Source of the DNA: Allorhizobium ampelinum S4
GTDB lineage: Bacteria; Pseudomonadota; Alphaproteobacteria; Rhizobiales; Rhizobiaceae
Reading direction: 5' to 3'
NCBI RefSeq assembly: GCF_000016285.1
Contig: NC_011989.1
Location: forward strand, 1,181,001 to 1,245,000
Length of the DNA stretch: 64,000 bases
Shown here: piece after piece, positions 25,202-34,503 of the stretch
Position numbering within the stretch: position 1 is the stretch's first letter
Layout of the letters: each line of letters starts with the position of its first letter
Position numbers and translations under genes: made by a program
Notes under the pieces: model-generated
Seen by the model: only the letters and a program-made list of their open reading frames with translations
Database searches by the model: none
Told to the model about the DNA's origin: nothing

Positions 25202-27331
25202 TCAGCGGCCATAGCGAAGATCGTGCTCGATATCTGCGGTCTGCCCCAGCCGGGTCTTGTAGATCTGGTAGTTTTCCATGACGCGCTGCACATAGCCGCG
25301 CGTTTCTGGGAAGGGGATGCGCTCGATCCAGTCGACCACGTCATCAATTGGCATGCCACGGGGATCGCCATAGCGGTTGATCCATTCCGGCACCCGCTTC
25401 GGTCCGGCATTATAGGCAATGAACGTCAATATATAGGAGCCGCCGAAAGCATCGATCTGCTCGCCCAGATAATGGGCGCCGAGCGTGGCGTTATAAGCGG
25501 CGTCCTGGGTCAACCGGTCCGGTGAAAATGCCATGTCATGACGCTTGGCGACGGCCTTTGCCGTGGCGGGCATCAGTTGCAGCAGGCCCTTGGCATTGGC
25601 GGCGGACACGGCTGCCGGGTTGAATGCGCTTTCCTGGCGCGCAATGGCATAGGCCAGGGCCTTGCCGGAGCCGGCGATATTGGCGGAAGCCGGAATGACG
25701 CCGATGGGAAAGGCCAGGGCAGGCACGTTTATGCCGCGGCCATAGGCGGTCTTGCCCACTTGCAACGACAATTGGTGATTGCCGGCGCGTTCGGCTTTAG
25801 AGGCGAGAAGCGCCAGTTCTCCAGGGCTTTGCAATTGTTCGGCCAAGGCCCGGTAAAGGCTTGCGCCGCGCCATTCGTGACCGGCGGCCTTGTAGCGATC
25901 GATAGCGATAATGGCTTCCCGGTTGGCGAAGCGACGGCGGTCTTCCTCCGTTGGTGTCGGATAGCGAATGTCGAGCCGTGTCTGCTTCAGGCGGGCGCCT
26001 GCCAATTGTCCATAGAATGTGCCGGGATAATCGGCTGCCCGGACGAAATCCTGCCTCGCTGCGGTCGGATTGCCCTGCGCTTCATCGGCACGCCCCAGCC
26101 AATAATAGGCGCGCGAGGCCGACAAAGGCCGGTTCGACGCCTCGACAATCCGGCGAAAATGCTGGGCTGCGGTCTTTGGATCATTGAGGCCGCGCAGGGC
26201 ATACCAGCCCGCATGAAACTCGGCATCGACGATATCGACCGGGTCGGTGGCGGTATAGCCAGCGGCAACCTGATAGGCCAGCCGGTATTTGCCGTCATCG
26301 GCAAGGCCGCGCGCCACGATGCGCCGTTCTTTCCACCATTCGCCTGGATCGACCAATCGCGACGCATCTCTGGGAACAAGTGCCAAAAGCTTTGCCGCGT
26401 CCTGGTAATTGTCCTGGCGGCGCTGATACTCGATCTTGACGAAAAGCAATGCGGAGTCATTGCCAAAACGCGCGCTGGCGGCCTGGATCAATGCCACGGC
26501 CTTGGGCGAACGGCTGTTGACCGCCATCCATGCGGCATAAAGAGACTGAGCATCGCCAAGCGACGCGAATCGCTTGGCCTGGGCGGTGCGGCCGCGATAC
26601 ATCAGATAATCCATCCGCAGCTTGTGATCGGCGCGGGTCAACAAACCGCCGAATTCGCTCAGGATGCGGTCTTCGGTGGCGATCTCCAGCGGCTGGCTGC
26701 GCCACAGGTCTTTCAGGATGAAAACGGCGCGGCTGCGATTGCCGCTTGCCACCAGGGCTCGGGTCAGGATGATCGCGCCTTCTGCCGTTTCCGGTTTGGT
26801 CTCTCCGAAGGCTGCCAATACATCCGGGGCTGGTGGGTTTTCGCGCAACAGCGCTTTTTCCGAATTGGCGCGGAACGCGGAAAGCCCCGGCCATCCTTTC
26901 AGCTCACGTTGGGCATTGGCAATTTCCGAGGAAGGAATACCGGCAAGGCCCGACATGGCAATCGACCATGTCAGCATATGCCGGTCCAGCCCTTGAGGCA
27001 TGGCATCGCGAATCGACAGCGCCAGCGCTCCGTTGCGGTCCGACAGCGCGTCGAGGCCGGATTTCAGTGGCGACCGTTCTACCGGCATGGGCGCGACAAC
27101 CGGTATAGAGCCGGTAATGTCGCCAGAAACAGAGGATGCGGAAGAGGCCGAAGAGGCCGAAAGCGCTGCCGGGCGGTTGGCGGGTGCTGGTACATCCCCG
27201 CCACCCAGGATCGGCTGGGACCATGACACACCGGCAGGGGCCAGCGCCGTCACACCTATGGACAGGGCAAGCTTGAGCAAAATGGTCCGTTTCATCGGCA
27301 AACTCGTCCGGAAAATGCGCATAGCTCCCAT
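25202..27331 (-). CDS. Soluble lytic murein transglycosylase (Slt70-like)
   Basis: 709-aa periplasmic enzyme that cuts peptidoglycan glycan strands, leaving 1,6-anhydromuramic ends. The N-terminus has a signal peptide (core TILLKLALSIGVTALAPAG), then a long alpha-superhelical region of about 450 residues (ring-like U and L domains), then the SLT catalytic domain from about 555 with the glutamate in RQESAFNP (near residue 567), GLLQLMPATA and FIAYNAGP. The ATG at 27331 opens the frame, but internal ATGs at 27322 and 27295 keep the signal peptide and are possible. It is divergent from dapA. Confidence 0.93.
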   Translation of the reverse strand: MGAMRIFRTSLPMKRTILLKLALSIGVTALAPAGVSWSQPILGGGDVPAPANRPAALSASSASSASSVSGDITGSIPVVAPMPVERSPLKSGLDALSDRNGALALSIRDAMPQGLDRHMLTWSIAMSGLAGIPSSEIANAQRELKGWPGLSAFRANSEKALLRENPPAPDVLAAFGETKPETAEGAIILTRALVASGNRSRAVFILKDLWRSQPLEIATEDRILSEFGGLLTRADHKLRMDYLMYRGRTAQAKRFASLGDAQSLYAAWMAVNSRSPKAVALIQAASARFGNDSALLFVKIEYQRRQDNYQDAAKLLALVPRDASRLVDPGEWWKERRIVARGLADDGKYRLAYQVAAGYTATDPVDIVDAEFHAGWYALRGLNDPKTAAQHFRRIVEASNRPLSASRAYYWLGRADEAQGNPTAARQDFVRAADYPGTFYGQLAGARLKQTRLDIRYPTPTEEDRRRFANREAIIAIDRYKAAGHEWRGASLYRALAEQLQSPGELALLASKAERAGNHQLSLQVGKTAYGRGINVPALAFPIGVIPASANIAGSGKALAYAIARQESAFNPAAVSAANAKGLLQLMPATAKAVAKRHDMAFSPDRLTQDAAYNATLGAHYLGEQIDAFGGSYILTFIAYNAGPKRVPEWINRYGDPRGMPIDDVVDWIERIPFPETRGYVQRVMENYQIYKTRLGQTADIEHDLRYGR

Positions 27332-27518
27332 TAACTCTGACCCCGATTAATGAATGCTTAATGAAATGGCGTCAATGCGACGAAAATTCCGCATTGAAAA
27401 ACTGTCATAAAACCGGCCGAACCGTGCTTGTACCGGTGCGGGCCTAGCAGTAATGTGCCCCCGTTTGATTGCACATTTACGGCTGACCAGGGATTGGCGG
27501 CTGTTGGGAGTTCTATGC

Positions 27519-28403
27519 ATGTTCCAGGGTTCCATGCCCGCGCTTGTCACGCCGTTCACCGAAACCGGGGCGATTGACGAGAAAGCCTTTGCCGCTCATG
27601 TCGAATGGCAGATCGCCGAAGGCAGTTCCGGCCTGGTGCCGGTCGGCACCACAGGCGAATCGCCAACCCTGACCCATGCCGAGCACAAACGGGTGGTGGA
27701 GCTGTGCATCGAAGTGGCCGCCAAGCGGGTTCCGGTGATTGCCGGCGCTGGCTCCAATAATACGATGGAAGCCATCGATCTCGCCCAGCATGCTGAAAAG
27801 GCCGGGGCGGATGCCGTGCTTGTCGTGACGCCCTATTATAACAAGCCGACTCAAAAGGGGCTGATCGCACATTTCTCGGCGATTGCGCAGGCGGTCTCCC
27901 TGCCGATCATCATCTACAATATTCCGCCGCGCTCGGTGATCGACATGAGCCCGGAAACCATGGGCAAGCTGGCCCAGGCCCATAAAACCATTGTCGGCGT
28001 CAAGGACGCCACCGGCAAGCTGGAGCGGGTTTCCGAACAGCGGATCACCTGCGGGCGCGATTTCATCCAGCTGTCCGGCGAGGATGCGACCGCGCTGGGT
28101 TTCAACGCCCATGGTGGGGTTGGCTGCATTTCGGTGACGGCCAATGTCGCGCCGCGCCTGTGCGCCGAGTTCCAGGCAGCGACGCTGGCCGGGGATTTCG
28201 CCAAGGCGCTTGATTACCAGGACCGGCTGATGCCGCTGCATAAGGCAATTTTCCTGGAGCCAGGTCTTTGCGGGGCGAAATATGCCCTGTCTCAGCTCGG
28301 CCGGATGGGCCGGACCGCCCGGCTGCCGCTGCTGTCGACACTGGAAGCCTCTACCGAAGCCGCAATCGACGCGGCCCTTCAGCATGCGGGACTTATGAAC
28401 TGA
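27519..28403 (+). CDS. dapA: 4-hydroxy-tetrahydrodipicolinate synthase
   Basis: 294-aa TIM-barrel lyase that condenses pyruvate with aspartate semialdehyde, the first committed step of lysine and diaminopimelate synthesis. Seen motifs: PALVTPF near the start, GTTGESPTL for substrate binding, the YNIPPRS tyrosine at about residue 133, and the Schiff-base lysine at about 162 in GVKDATG. The ATG at 27519 has GGGAG at 8 nt. smpB follows 152 nt downstream in the same direction, with a possible terminator hairpin between. Next to a cell-wall transglycosylase on the other strand. Confidence 0.97.
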   Translation: MFQGSMPALVTPFTETGAIDEKAFAAHVEWQIAEGSSGLVPVGTTGESPTLTHAEHKRVVELCIEVAAKRVPVIAGAGSNNTMEAIDLAQHAEKAGADAVLVVTPYYNKPTQKGLIAHFSAIAQAVSLPIIIYNIPPRSVIDMSPETMGKLAQAHKTIVGVKDATGKLERVSEQRITCGRDFIQLSGEDATALGFNAHGGVGCISVTANVAPRLCAEFQAATLAGDFAKALDYQDRLMPLHKAIFLEPGLCGAKYALSQLGRMGRTARLPLLSTLEASTEAAIDAALQHAGLMN

Positions 28404-28423
28404 GATCATCAATTGAGGGCTGG

Positions 28424-28453
28424 GCCGGAGTACACATTGGCTCCGGCTTCTTC
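28424..28453 (+). terminator. Possible terminator or attenuator hairpin after dapA
   Basis: GCCGGAG (28424-28430) pairs with CTCCGGC (28441-28447) around a 10-nt loop, followed by TTCTTCC. The pyrimidine-rich tail is weak, so termination may be partial and smpB may be reached by read-through. Confidence 0.45.
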
Positions 28454-28555
28454 CATTACGGGTACTGCTGTATTACATAAGGCCTGACAGTCCGGAGCAG
28501 TAACCCGCCGGCGGTAAGAAAAAGCAAAAAGCATAGGTCGGATTGGACAGAGTTC

Positions 28556-29032
28556 ATGGCACCCAGAGGCAGCCAGCGCACCGTAAACAAGATCGTCGCG
28601 GAAAACCGCAAGGCGCGGTTTAACTATGAGATCATCGATACCTACGAGGCTGGCATCATGCTGACCGGCACGGAGGTCAAGTCTCTGCGTGAAGGCAAGG
28701 CCAATATTGCCGAATCCTATGCTTCGGACGAGGGTGAGGAAATCTGGCTGATCAATTCGCATCTGCCGGAATATCTTCAGGCCAACCGTTTCAACCATGA
28801 ACCGCGCCGTCGCCGCAAATTGCTGCTCAACAAGCGCGAGATCAACCGGCTGCGCGTTGCCATCAATCGCGAAGGCATGACGCTGGTGCCGTTGAAAATC
28901 TATTTCAACGAAAAAGGCCGCGCCAAGCTGGAACTGGCCTTGGCCAAGGGCAAGAAATTGCATGACAAGCGCGAGACCGAGAAGGAACGCGACTGGAACC
29001 GGCAGAAAAGCCGGTTGCTGAAGACGGGCTGA
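28556..29032 (+). CDS. smpB: SsrA-binding protein (tmRNA trans-translation factor)
   Basis: 158-aa RNA-binding beta-barrel protein that brings tmRNA to stalled ribosomes. The family's conserved blocks are clear: [76 protein letters not shown] and the basic C-terminal tail [21 protein letters not shown] that enters the decoding centre. Length is typical. The dapA-smpB order is common in rhizobia. The tmRNA gene itself is not in this window. Confidence 0.97.
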   Translation: MAPRGSQRTVNKIVAENRKARFNYEIIDTYEAGIMLTGTEVKSLREGKANIAESYASDEGEEIWLINSHLPEYLQANRFNHEPRRRRKLLLNKREINRLRVAINREGMTLVPLKIYFNEKGRAKLELALAKGKKLHDKRETEKERDWNRQKSRLLKTG

Positions 29033-29071
29033 GATGCGTGTAAGTTGTCAAAGCGCCGCATAGAGTTTGCC

Positions 29072-29163
29072 AGGGAAAAGTGGAACCCGATTTTCCCGAA
29101 AAGACAAACGAAAACAAGAGCATCGAGAGTCTGTCTGGTTCAATTTGAACCTGACAGACTCTC
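29072..29163. repeat. Intergenic repeat with a 39-nt hairpin
   Basis: The left part (29072-29117) matches the repeat at 20858, sharing the TTTTCCCGAAAAGACAAACG core. The right part (29125-29163) is a near-perfect palindrome: GAGAGTCTGTC-T-GGTTCAA, one central T, then TTGAACC-T-GACAGACTCTC, with a single T/T mismatch per arm. No T tract follows. It looks like a dispersed rhizobial palindromic element downstream of smpB, not a dedicated terminator. Confidence 0.7.
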
Positions 29164-29194
29164 GTACGGCGTTTTGGCAGGCATGGCATAAGTT

Positions 29195-29473
29195 TTACCG
29201 CCCGTGCATCCCGATCAGGAAGGCATAGGCCGCCAGCCGGGCGTGCCGCTCCTGTTCCTGCCGGGACGAGATGTCCCTTTCGTCGAGGCCGATATCGCGC
29301 AATTGATGCGCATTCAACTCACTTATGTGGTTGCTCGGCTTTCCATTGCCCCGGCGTAAGGCACGGCGCGCCAGTCCCGAAGCGATCCAGCGATAGGCCA
29401 TCGCAAAGCGACGGGTGAAACCGCCTCTGGGGGCCAGGACAACACTGTTTTTCGTCGGTTCTGTCGTGCGCAT
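29195..29473 (-). CDS. DUF1127 domain-containing protein (long form)
   Basis: 92-aa protein with a C-terminal YjiS-like DUF1127 motif: HISELNAHQLRDIGLDERDI at about residues 49-68, preceded by a basic arm (RRALRRGNG). Short DUF1127 proteins in Agrobacterium have been linked to phosphate, carbon and sRNA-related RNA turnover; this version has an extra N-terminal 45 residues. The ATG at 29473 has AAAGGA 8 nt upstream. It stands alone between the repeat element and ada. Confidence 0.8.
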   Translation of the reverse strand: MRTTEPTKNSVVLAPRGGFTRRFAMAYRWIASGLARRALRRGNGKPSNHISELNAHQLRDIGLDERDISSRQEQERHARLAAYAFLIGMHGR

Positions 29474-29705
29474 GATCTTTTCCTTTCAAGCAGGCACGAG
29501 GACAGGAGCCTACGTCTCGACGACGCAGACAAGCGATGGGTGAGGGGTGAAAAGGTGGCAGGCCGAGAACCTTGTTATCCATCATGGAAATAGGGAGGTT
29601 TTCCCTTTTCCTGGAAATACTCTGGCTGCCAGTGGACGCGCGAAAAATGACCGAGATGCGTCAAATCGTCCAGCGAATGTTTTGAATGACAACGATCAGC
29701 AACGC

Positions 29706-30779
29706 TTATGGGTTGTGTTTTATGCGCCGTTCGTGATTGAGCAACCACTGTTTGCGCCACAGCCCTCCGCCATAGCCGGTGAGGCTGCCATCCGCGCCAA
29801 TGACGCGGTGGCATGGTATGACGATAGCGATCTGGTTTGCTCCATTTGCCCGCGCCACAGCCCGCACGGCGCTTGGACGACCAAGGGATGTCGCCAGCTT
29901 TGAATAGCTACAGGTCTCCCCCACCGGAATGTGCCGCAGCGCTTGCCACACATCGCGCTCGAATGGCGTTCCATGTCCGGCAAGCCGGGTTTGGAATCCC
30001 CGGCTTTCGAATCCACTGGGATCGCCGCTGAAATAGCGTGCCAGTTCTGCCGCAATCTGTTCAGTCACGGCGGTTCGCCCAATTGTTACTCCGCAGCCTT
30101 GACGTTCCTTCAGACGGTTCAGTTCCGTGGGCAGGGCGGGCCGGTCGGCAAATTCGAGCAGATGCAGCGCATGATCGTCAGCGATCGCCAGCATCGGCCC
30201 GATCGGTGTGTCGATCCAGTCAGCCTTGAGCAGGTTGAGGTCCTTCATCCTTGCCGGAGCATTGCCGAGCAATTGGGTGATGGCGGCACGAAAGCCGCTG
30301 CCAGATTCATATCCAGCCTCCATCCGCGCTTCGATCACAGTCTCGCCAGCGGCGAGGACTTCGGTGCCAAGACTGATCCGGCGCAATCGCGCCATTTCGA
30401 TAAAGCTGATCCCAAACCGACGCTTGAACGCGCGCCGGACCGTGGATGGATCATGACCGAGTGCAACGACGTCGGCTTCTTGCCAGCGACGACCGGGATC
30501 GGCGTCCAGAAGATCTAGCAGGGTTTTCACCAGTGGATCGGCGTGGCCATAGGCAAGAAGCGGGCGGCAGCGCTTGCAAGGGCGAAAGCCGCCTTCAAGG
30601 CAGGCGGCGATGGTCTCTGTGAACCGGCAATTTTCCGGTTTGGGTTTGCGCGCCGTACAGGTGAAACGGCAGAAAATCCGTGTCGAGGTGACGCAGACAT
30701 AGGCGAAGCCGTCATAGGACGCATCTTTGGCGACCAGTGCGGCGTAGAGGGTATCGTCGGAAGGTTGTTTGAACAGCAT
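29706..30779 (-). CDS. ada: Bifunctional DNA alkylation repair protein / transcriptional activator Ada
   Basis: 357-aa protein that repairs methylphosphotriesters and O6-methylguanine and, once methylated, activates the adaptive response. N-terminal Ada zinc domain: cysteines 37, 41, 68 and 71 (IFCRFTC and PCKRC). Then an AraC-type helix-turn-helix (about 90-180, with VRRAFKRRFGISFIEMARLRR). Then the methyltransferase domain with GETCSYSKLA, acceptor Cys323 in IPCHRVIG and GYGGGLWRK. All catalytic cysteines are intact. Length agrees with E. coli Ada (354). The ATG at 30779 has a weak ribosome site, consistent with low basal expression. Confidence 0.96.
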   Translation of the reverse strand: MLFKQPSDDTLYAALVAKDASYDGFAYVCVTSTRIFCRFTCTARKPKPENCRFTETIAACLEGGFRPCKRCRPLLAYGHADPLVKTLLDLLDADPGRRWQEADVVALGHDPSTVRRAFKRRFGISFIEMARLRRISLGTEVLAAGETVIEARMEAGYESGSGFRAAITQLLGNAPARMKDLNLLKADWIDTPIGPMLAIADDHALHLLEFADRPALPTELNRLKERQGCGVTIGRTAVTEQIAAELARYFSGDPSGFESRGFQTRLAGHGTPFERDVWQALRHIPVGETCSYSKLATSLGRPSAVRAVARANGANQIAIVIPCHRVIGADGSLTGYGGGLWRKQWLLNHERRIKHNP

Positions 30780-30889
30780 GAGCAGGTTTTACGTCATTCC
30801 ACCGGACTCCGCCGCCGAAAAACGGGCATGGATATGCCCGTTTTCAAAAATGTTCTGGCTGAATAACTCGGTTCATTTTTATCCGTTCA

Positions 30890-32404
30890 TCAGGCCGCGT
30901 AGCGCTGGTGATAGGCCCCGGACCGCGGCGTATGCGCCTTCGTCCCTTGCGTCTGGAAACGGGCCAGCAGTGATGCCAGATGGTCGGATACGCCTTGCAG
31001 CGTATGGGTTGAGGCGTTGGTTTCCTCCACCATCGAGGCATTCTGCTGGGTCAACTGATCCATGCTCGAGATAGCAGCATTGATTTCATTCATGCCGGAT
31101 GCCTGTTCCTGGGCGGCCTGGGCTATGGCGGCAATATGTCCGTCCACTTCACGAACCTGATCGCTGATGGTGCGCAAGACGTCGCCGGTCTGGTTGACCA
31201 GGGCCACGCCATTGGCGACGTCTTTCGACGAGCGGTCGATCAGCGTCTTGATTTCCTTGGCGGCATTGGCGGAGCGCTGTGCCAGTTCACGCACTTCCTG
31301 GGCCACGACTGCGAAACCCTTGCCTGCCTCGCCCGCCCGCGCGGCTTCCACCCCGGCATTCAGCGCCAGCAGGTTGGTCTGGAAGGAAATTTCGTCGATG
31401 ACGCTGATAATCGAGGAAATCTTCGTCGAGCTGTCCTCGATAGCGCTCATGGCCGCGACCGCATTGCCGATGATCTCGCCGGATTTGCCGGCGGCCTCTG
31501 CGGCATGGCTGGCCACCGTCTGGGCTTCCCGGCTGCGCTGCGCCGATTGCTTGGCAATCACGCTGATTTCCTCCAGCGCCGCAGCCGTCTCTTCAAGGGC
31601 GGCGGCCTGCTGTTCGGTGCGCTTTGCCATGTCGTCGGTTGCCCGGGTCAGTTCCCGGGTATTGGCATTGACCTGGCCTGCCTCGTGGCTGATTTCGTCG
31701 AAAGCGCCCGCCAGGGTGGCGACGGCCTTGTTGAAATTGCCGCGCAAGGCCTCGTATTGTGGCGCAAGCGGCGTGGTGATCTGTGCTGTCAAATTGCCGT
31801 TGCTGAGCGCTGCCAATGCATTGTCCAGGGCGCTCAGAGCCTGTTGCTGTTCTTCTTCGATTCTGGCGCGCTCCGCGGCAATTTTGCTGCGCTCCTCGCT
31901 CAATGCTTCACCATAGGTGGAAATGGCGAAATCCATATCCAGCATCGTGGCGCGGATCAGCGCGGAGATCTTCGGAATGGCGCCTTTCAATCGGCTGCCG
32001 AACAGGGTTCCGCGCATCTCTGCTTCCAGCACGCCGGTGACCAGGCCTGAGAGAATCAGGCCATAGCCGTCGATATACCAGCGCGGGTCAAGGCCCAGCT
32101 TTGCATGGGTGCGGCCAATCGTGGTTGCCGAGGCAACATAAGCGCCATCCAGATGGCCGGAAAGCAGATGGCTCCAATGCTTGATCTGTTTCTGTTTGGC
32201 ATGTTCGATATGGCTGTCGCTGGAAAAGAACTTCGCCGCTTCCGGATGCTGTTTGGCGGTTTGATAGAATACGTCCAGCGTCGGACCGATGGAATGGGCA
32301 ATGATCGGCTGCAAGCCGGCGACGACCTGCAGATCGCTTGCCGTCAGCTTGAGGAAAGCCATTCGCTTGTGAAGTTCGCCATTGTCATCGGTTGCATTAG
32401 TCAT
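30890..32404 (-). CDS. Soluble globin-coupled methyl-accepting chemotaxis protein (HemAT-like aerotaxis receptor)
   Basis: 504-aa cytoplasmic chemoreceptor with no membrane helix. Residues about 15-165 form a globin-coupled sensor domain with the haem-ligating histidine at residue 100 in TIGRTHAKLGLDPRWYIDGYG-type sequence. A linker with a coiled coil (about 165-195) leads to the MCP signalling domain (about 230-480) with the conserved hairpin tip EISFQTNLLALNAGVEAARAG and GFAVVAQEVRELAQRS. The C-terminus HQRYAA lacks a CheR-docking pentapeptide. It probably senses oxygen and reports to CheA/CheW encoded elsewhere. The ATG at 32404 has AGGG at about 7 nt. Confidence 0.93.
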   Translation of the reverse strand: MTNATDDNGELHKRMAFLKLTASDLQVVAGLQPIIAHSIGPTLDVFYQTAKQHPEAAKFFSSDSHIEHAKQKQIKHWSHLLSGHLDGAYVASATTIGRTHAKLGLDPRWYIDGYGLILSGLVTGVLEAEMRGTLFGSRLKGAIPKISALIRATMLDMDFAISTYGEALSEERSKIAAERARIEEEQQQALSALDNALAALSNGNLTAQITTPLAPQYEALRGNFNKAVATLAGAFDEISHEAGQVNANTRELTRATDDMAKRTEQQAAALEETAAALEEISVIAKQSAQRSREAQTVASHAAEAAGKSGEIIGNAVAAMSAIEDSSTKISSIISVIDEISFQTNLLALNAGVEAARAGEAGKGFAVVAQEVRELAQRSANAAKEIKTLIDRSSKDVANGVALVNQTGDVLRTISDQVREVDGHIAAIAQAAQEQASGMNEINAAISSMDQLTQQNASMVEETNASTHTLQGVSDHLASLLARFQTQGTKAHTPRSGAYHQRYAA

Positions 32405-33056
32405 GAAACACCCTGGTCCACTTATCCTGTTTTAAAAATGCACGATCATCAGCCATTCAACACGGAGATCGGCACTGCGCTTTGCCATAACGCGAGGTCT
32501 TCGCTACATCCCATTTTATCCATGGTGTTGAAGACAGGATGCAAGAGGTGGCACCTCGAGCCTTCTGTCGCTATCCGAGGAAAAATACTCAGCCTAGAGA
32601 CGCGCTATGGTTGTGTTGTCGGTCATCATTCTTCCGGGTGTGGATCTGTTGGGATCTCACCTCGCATGGAAATGTTAACGCCCAGAAATTTAACAATAGG
32701 ATAATAAGGCGGTCGCCAGGGTCTATCCGCAGGAGCGGGTAAACCAAGATATTATCGCAAAAACCCTTAAAATACGCAGAGCTTACGTTGCCGAATATCC
32801 AATAGATACAGTCGTGTCGCGATCCGCTATGCGTGTGTCGCGTCTTATTTGAGCCGGAATATTTTTATCAAGAAAGCAAACGGCAGGGCGGTTGCGTGGC
32901 AACCATCAGTTCATGTCCCTGAATAATGCAGGAAAAGACAGGTGACCGACCGTGGTTGAGGGGACCCTGGCTGACCCAGGGTCGTCTCATTGTGCAACAA
33001 ATAAAAGCGCTACAGCGAAGCTGAGTGCGCCATATTTGGCACGGCGCTATCGGCGA
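32405..33056. other. Intergenic region with hairpin, between chemoreceptor and NYN gene
   Basis: About 650 nt without a supported gene. GACCCTGG (32963-32970) and CCAGGGTC (32976-32983) form an 8-bp hairpin without a T tract; it may end or stabilise the NYN transcript. A repeat element follows at 33009. The region near 32405 should contain the chemoreceptor promoter, which I cannot pinpoint. Confidence 0.45.
33009..33052. repeat. Palindromic rhizobial repeat, copy 1
   Basis: GCTACAGCG at about 33009 and GCGCTATCG near 33044-33052 flank an inner dyad, TGCGCCA...TGGCACG. The same plan (TACAGCG, inner TGCGT/ACGCA dyad, GGCGCTGTA) appears at 36794. It resembles a dispersed intergenic element seen in Rhizobiaceae genomes. 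Confidence 0.5.
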
Positions 33057-33635
33057 TCAGATCTGCGGCTCTGCTAGCATGGGTTCGACCTGGCGCATCG
33101 GCCGTTCGCTTGGATCGCGACCGATTTCAGCCTTCAACGATACGAGATCGATGAAATGATCTGCCTGGCGGCGAAGGTCGTCGGCAATCATCGGCGGCTG
33201 GGTCGACATAGTCGAAACCACGGAAACCTTGCGGCCCTTGCGCTGAAGGGCTTCGACCAGCGTGGTAAAATCGCCGTCGCCGGAGAAGATCACCAGATGA
33301 TCCACAGTTTCGGACTGTTCCATCGCATCAATGGCCAGTTCGATATCCATGTTGCCCTTGACCTTGCGGCGGCCCATGGAATCGGTGAATTCCTTGGCCG
33401 GCTTGGTAATGACCTTGTAGCCGTTATAGTCCAGCCAATCGATCAGCGGACGGATCGACGAATATTCCTGGTCTTCGATCAACGCGGTGTAATAGTAAGC
33501 GCGCAGCAGATAGCCACGCTTCTGAAATGCTTTGAGCAGCTTGCGGTAATCGATATCGAAACCAAGGCTTTTGGAAGCCGCATATAAATTTGCGCCATCT
33601 ATGAAAAGCGCTATTTTTTCTCTCGGATCAAACAT
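33057..33635 (-). CDS. NYN domain ribonuclease-like protein (LabA/DUF88 family)
   Basis: 192-aa protein with a PIN-like NYN nuclease fold. The metal-binding acids are visible in ALFIDGANLY (Asp13), KGNMDIELAIDAM and HLVIFSGDGDFTTLVEAL; the end strand RKVSVVS and the DDLRRQADHFIDL helix are also typical of LabA-like proteins. Such proteins are probable RNases; some act in regulation of gene expression. The ATG at 33635 follows AAGGATGTTGAAGG. It is divergent from rpoZ with an AT-rich 311-nt spacer. Target RNA unknown. Confidence 0.9.
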   Translation of the reverse strand: MFDPREKIALFIDGANLYAASKSLGFDIDYRKLLKAFQKRGYLLRAYYYTALIEDQEYSSIRPLIDWLDYNGYKVITKPAKEFTDSMGRRKVKGNMDIELAIDAMEQSETVDHLVIFSGDGDFTTLVEALQRKGRKVSVVSTMSTQPPMIADDLRRQADHFIDLVSLKAEIGRDPSERPMRQVEPMLAEPQI

Positions 33636-33946
33636 CCTTCAACATCCTTTGTTATATACATTAGCGCGGCATCATGTATGGCCAGCCTCGGGTTCCAACC
33701 CGACTCAATGTATTATGATTTAATCATATATGAATTATGTATCCAGCGATAGAGCATATTCCAACCGCCTGTTGATTGAATCTTTATGAGTTTCCAATTT
33801 TTTTTACAATTTCTAGGTTGAGTCTGGCTGAAACGACGCTCAGGAAAAACTTGAACTCCGGCGATAATACATGTATCCGGTCTGTCAATCCCTCAGGAAT
33901 AAATATTAAAAGCCCCAGGACTAAATAGTAAAAAGAAGGACAGACC
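33636..33946. promoter_or_regulatory. Divergent AT-rich promoter region of NYN gene and rpoZ
   Basis: A 311-nt spacer much richer in A+T than the genes beside it. TATGATT-T-AATCATA at 33714-33728 is a perfect inverted repeat, followed by further ATATATGAATTATG. It must hold both promoters; no precise minus-35/minus-10 pair is asserted. No gene is seen inside. Confidence 0.45.
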
Positions 33947-34345
33947 ATGGCACGCGTCACCGTGGAAGATTGCATCGACAAGGTCGATAACCGTTTCGAA
34001 CTGGTTCTGCTGGCAAGCCATCGCGCCCGTCAGATCTCCCAGGGCGCTCAGATCACCATCGACCGCGACAATGACAAGAATCCTGTCGTTGCCCTGCGCG
34101 AAATTGCTGACGAGACCCTGTCGCCTGATGATCTGAAAGAAGATCTGATCCATTCTCTGCAAAAGCATGTCGAAGTGGACGAGCCGGAACAAGATGCTGC
34201 CTCCATTGCCGAAGGCCAGCTGACCAGCGGCTCGCAAGACGAGGACGAAATGCCGGAAACCGTAGCCTTCGACCAGATGTCGGAAGAAGAGCTGCTGGCC
34301 GGCATCGAGGGCCTTGTCCCGCCGGAAAAGAGCGACGATTACTGA
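33947..34345 (+). CDS. rpoZ: RNA polymerase omega subunit
   Basis: 132-aa subunit that helps beta-prime assembly and forms part of a ppGpp-binding site on RNA polymerase. The conserved start is seen: [30 protein letters not shown], then [14 protein letters not shown]. As in other alphaproteobacteria the protein is longer than E. coli omega (91 aa), with an acidic C-terminal tail ([19 protein letters not shown]). The ATG at 33947 has AAGGA at 7 nt. The ppGpp synthetase gene rsh follows 158 nt downstream, as spoT follows rpoZ in E. coli. Confidence 0.97.
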   Translation: MARVTVEDCIDKVDNRFELVLLASHRARQISQGAQITIDRDNDKNPVVALREIADETLSPDDLKEDLIHSLQKHVEVDEPEQDAASIAEGQLTSGSQDEDEMPETVAFDQMSEEELLAGIEGLVPPEKSDDY

Positions 34346-34503
34346 TTGCCGAAGTCTCAAGATCGGCGTACCGGTCTTGAGGTGGTCCGATCTTTCAAAC
34401 TCTCTGTGCGTCAATCGGAAGGTTGGCGCGCTTTTTCTTTTGAGAGTGCGTCTTCGACCAGCGTTGTTGTGGCCTGATTTTCGATTGATGGAGTAGCCTT
34501 GGC

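Noticed and set aside
25538..27226. A 562-codon plus-strand open frame
   Set aside because: Antisense shadow of the lytic transglycosylase, whose domains and signal peptide are clear on the other strand.
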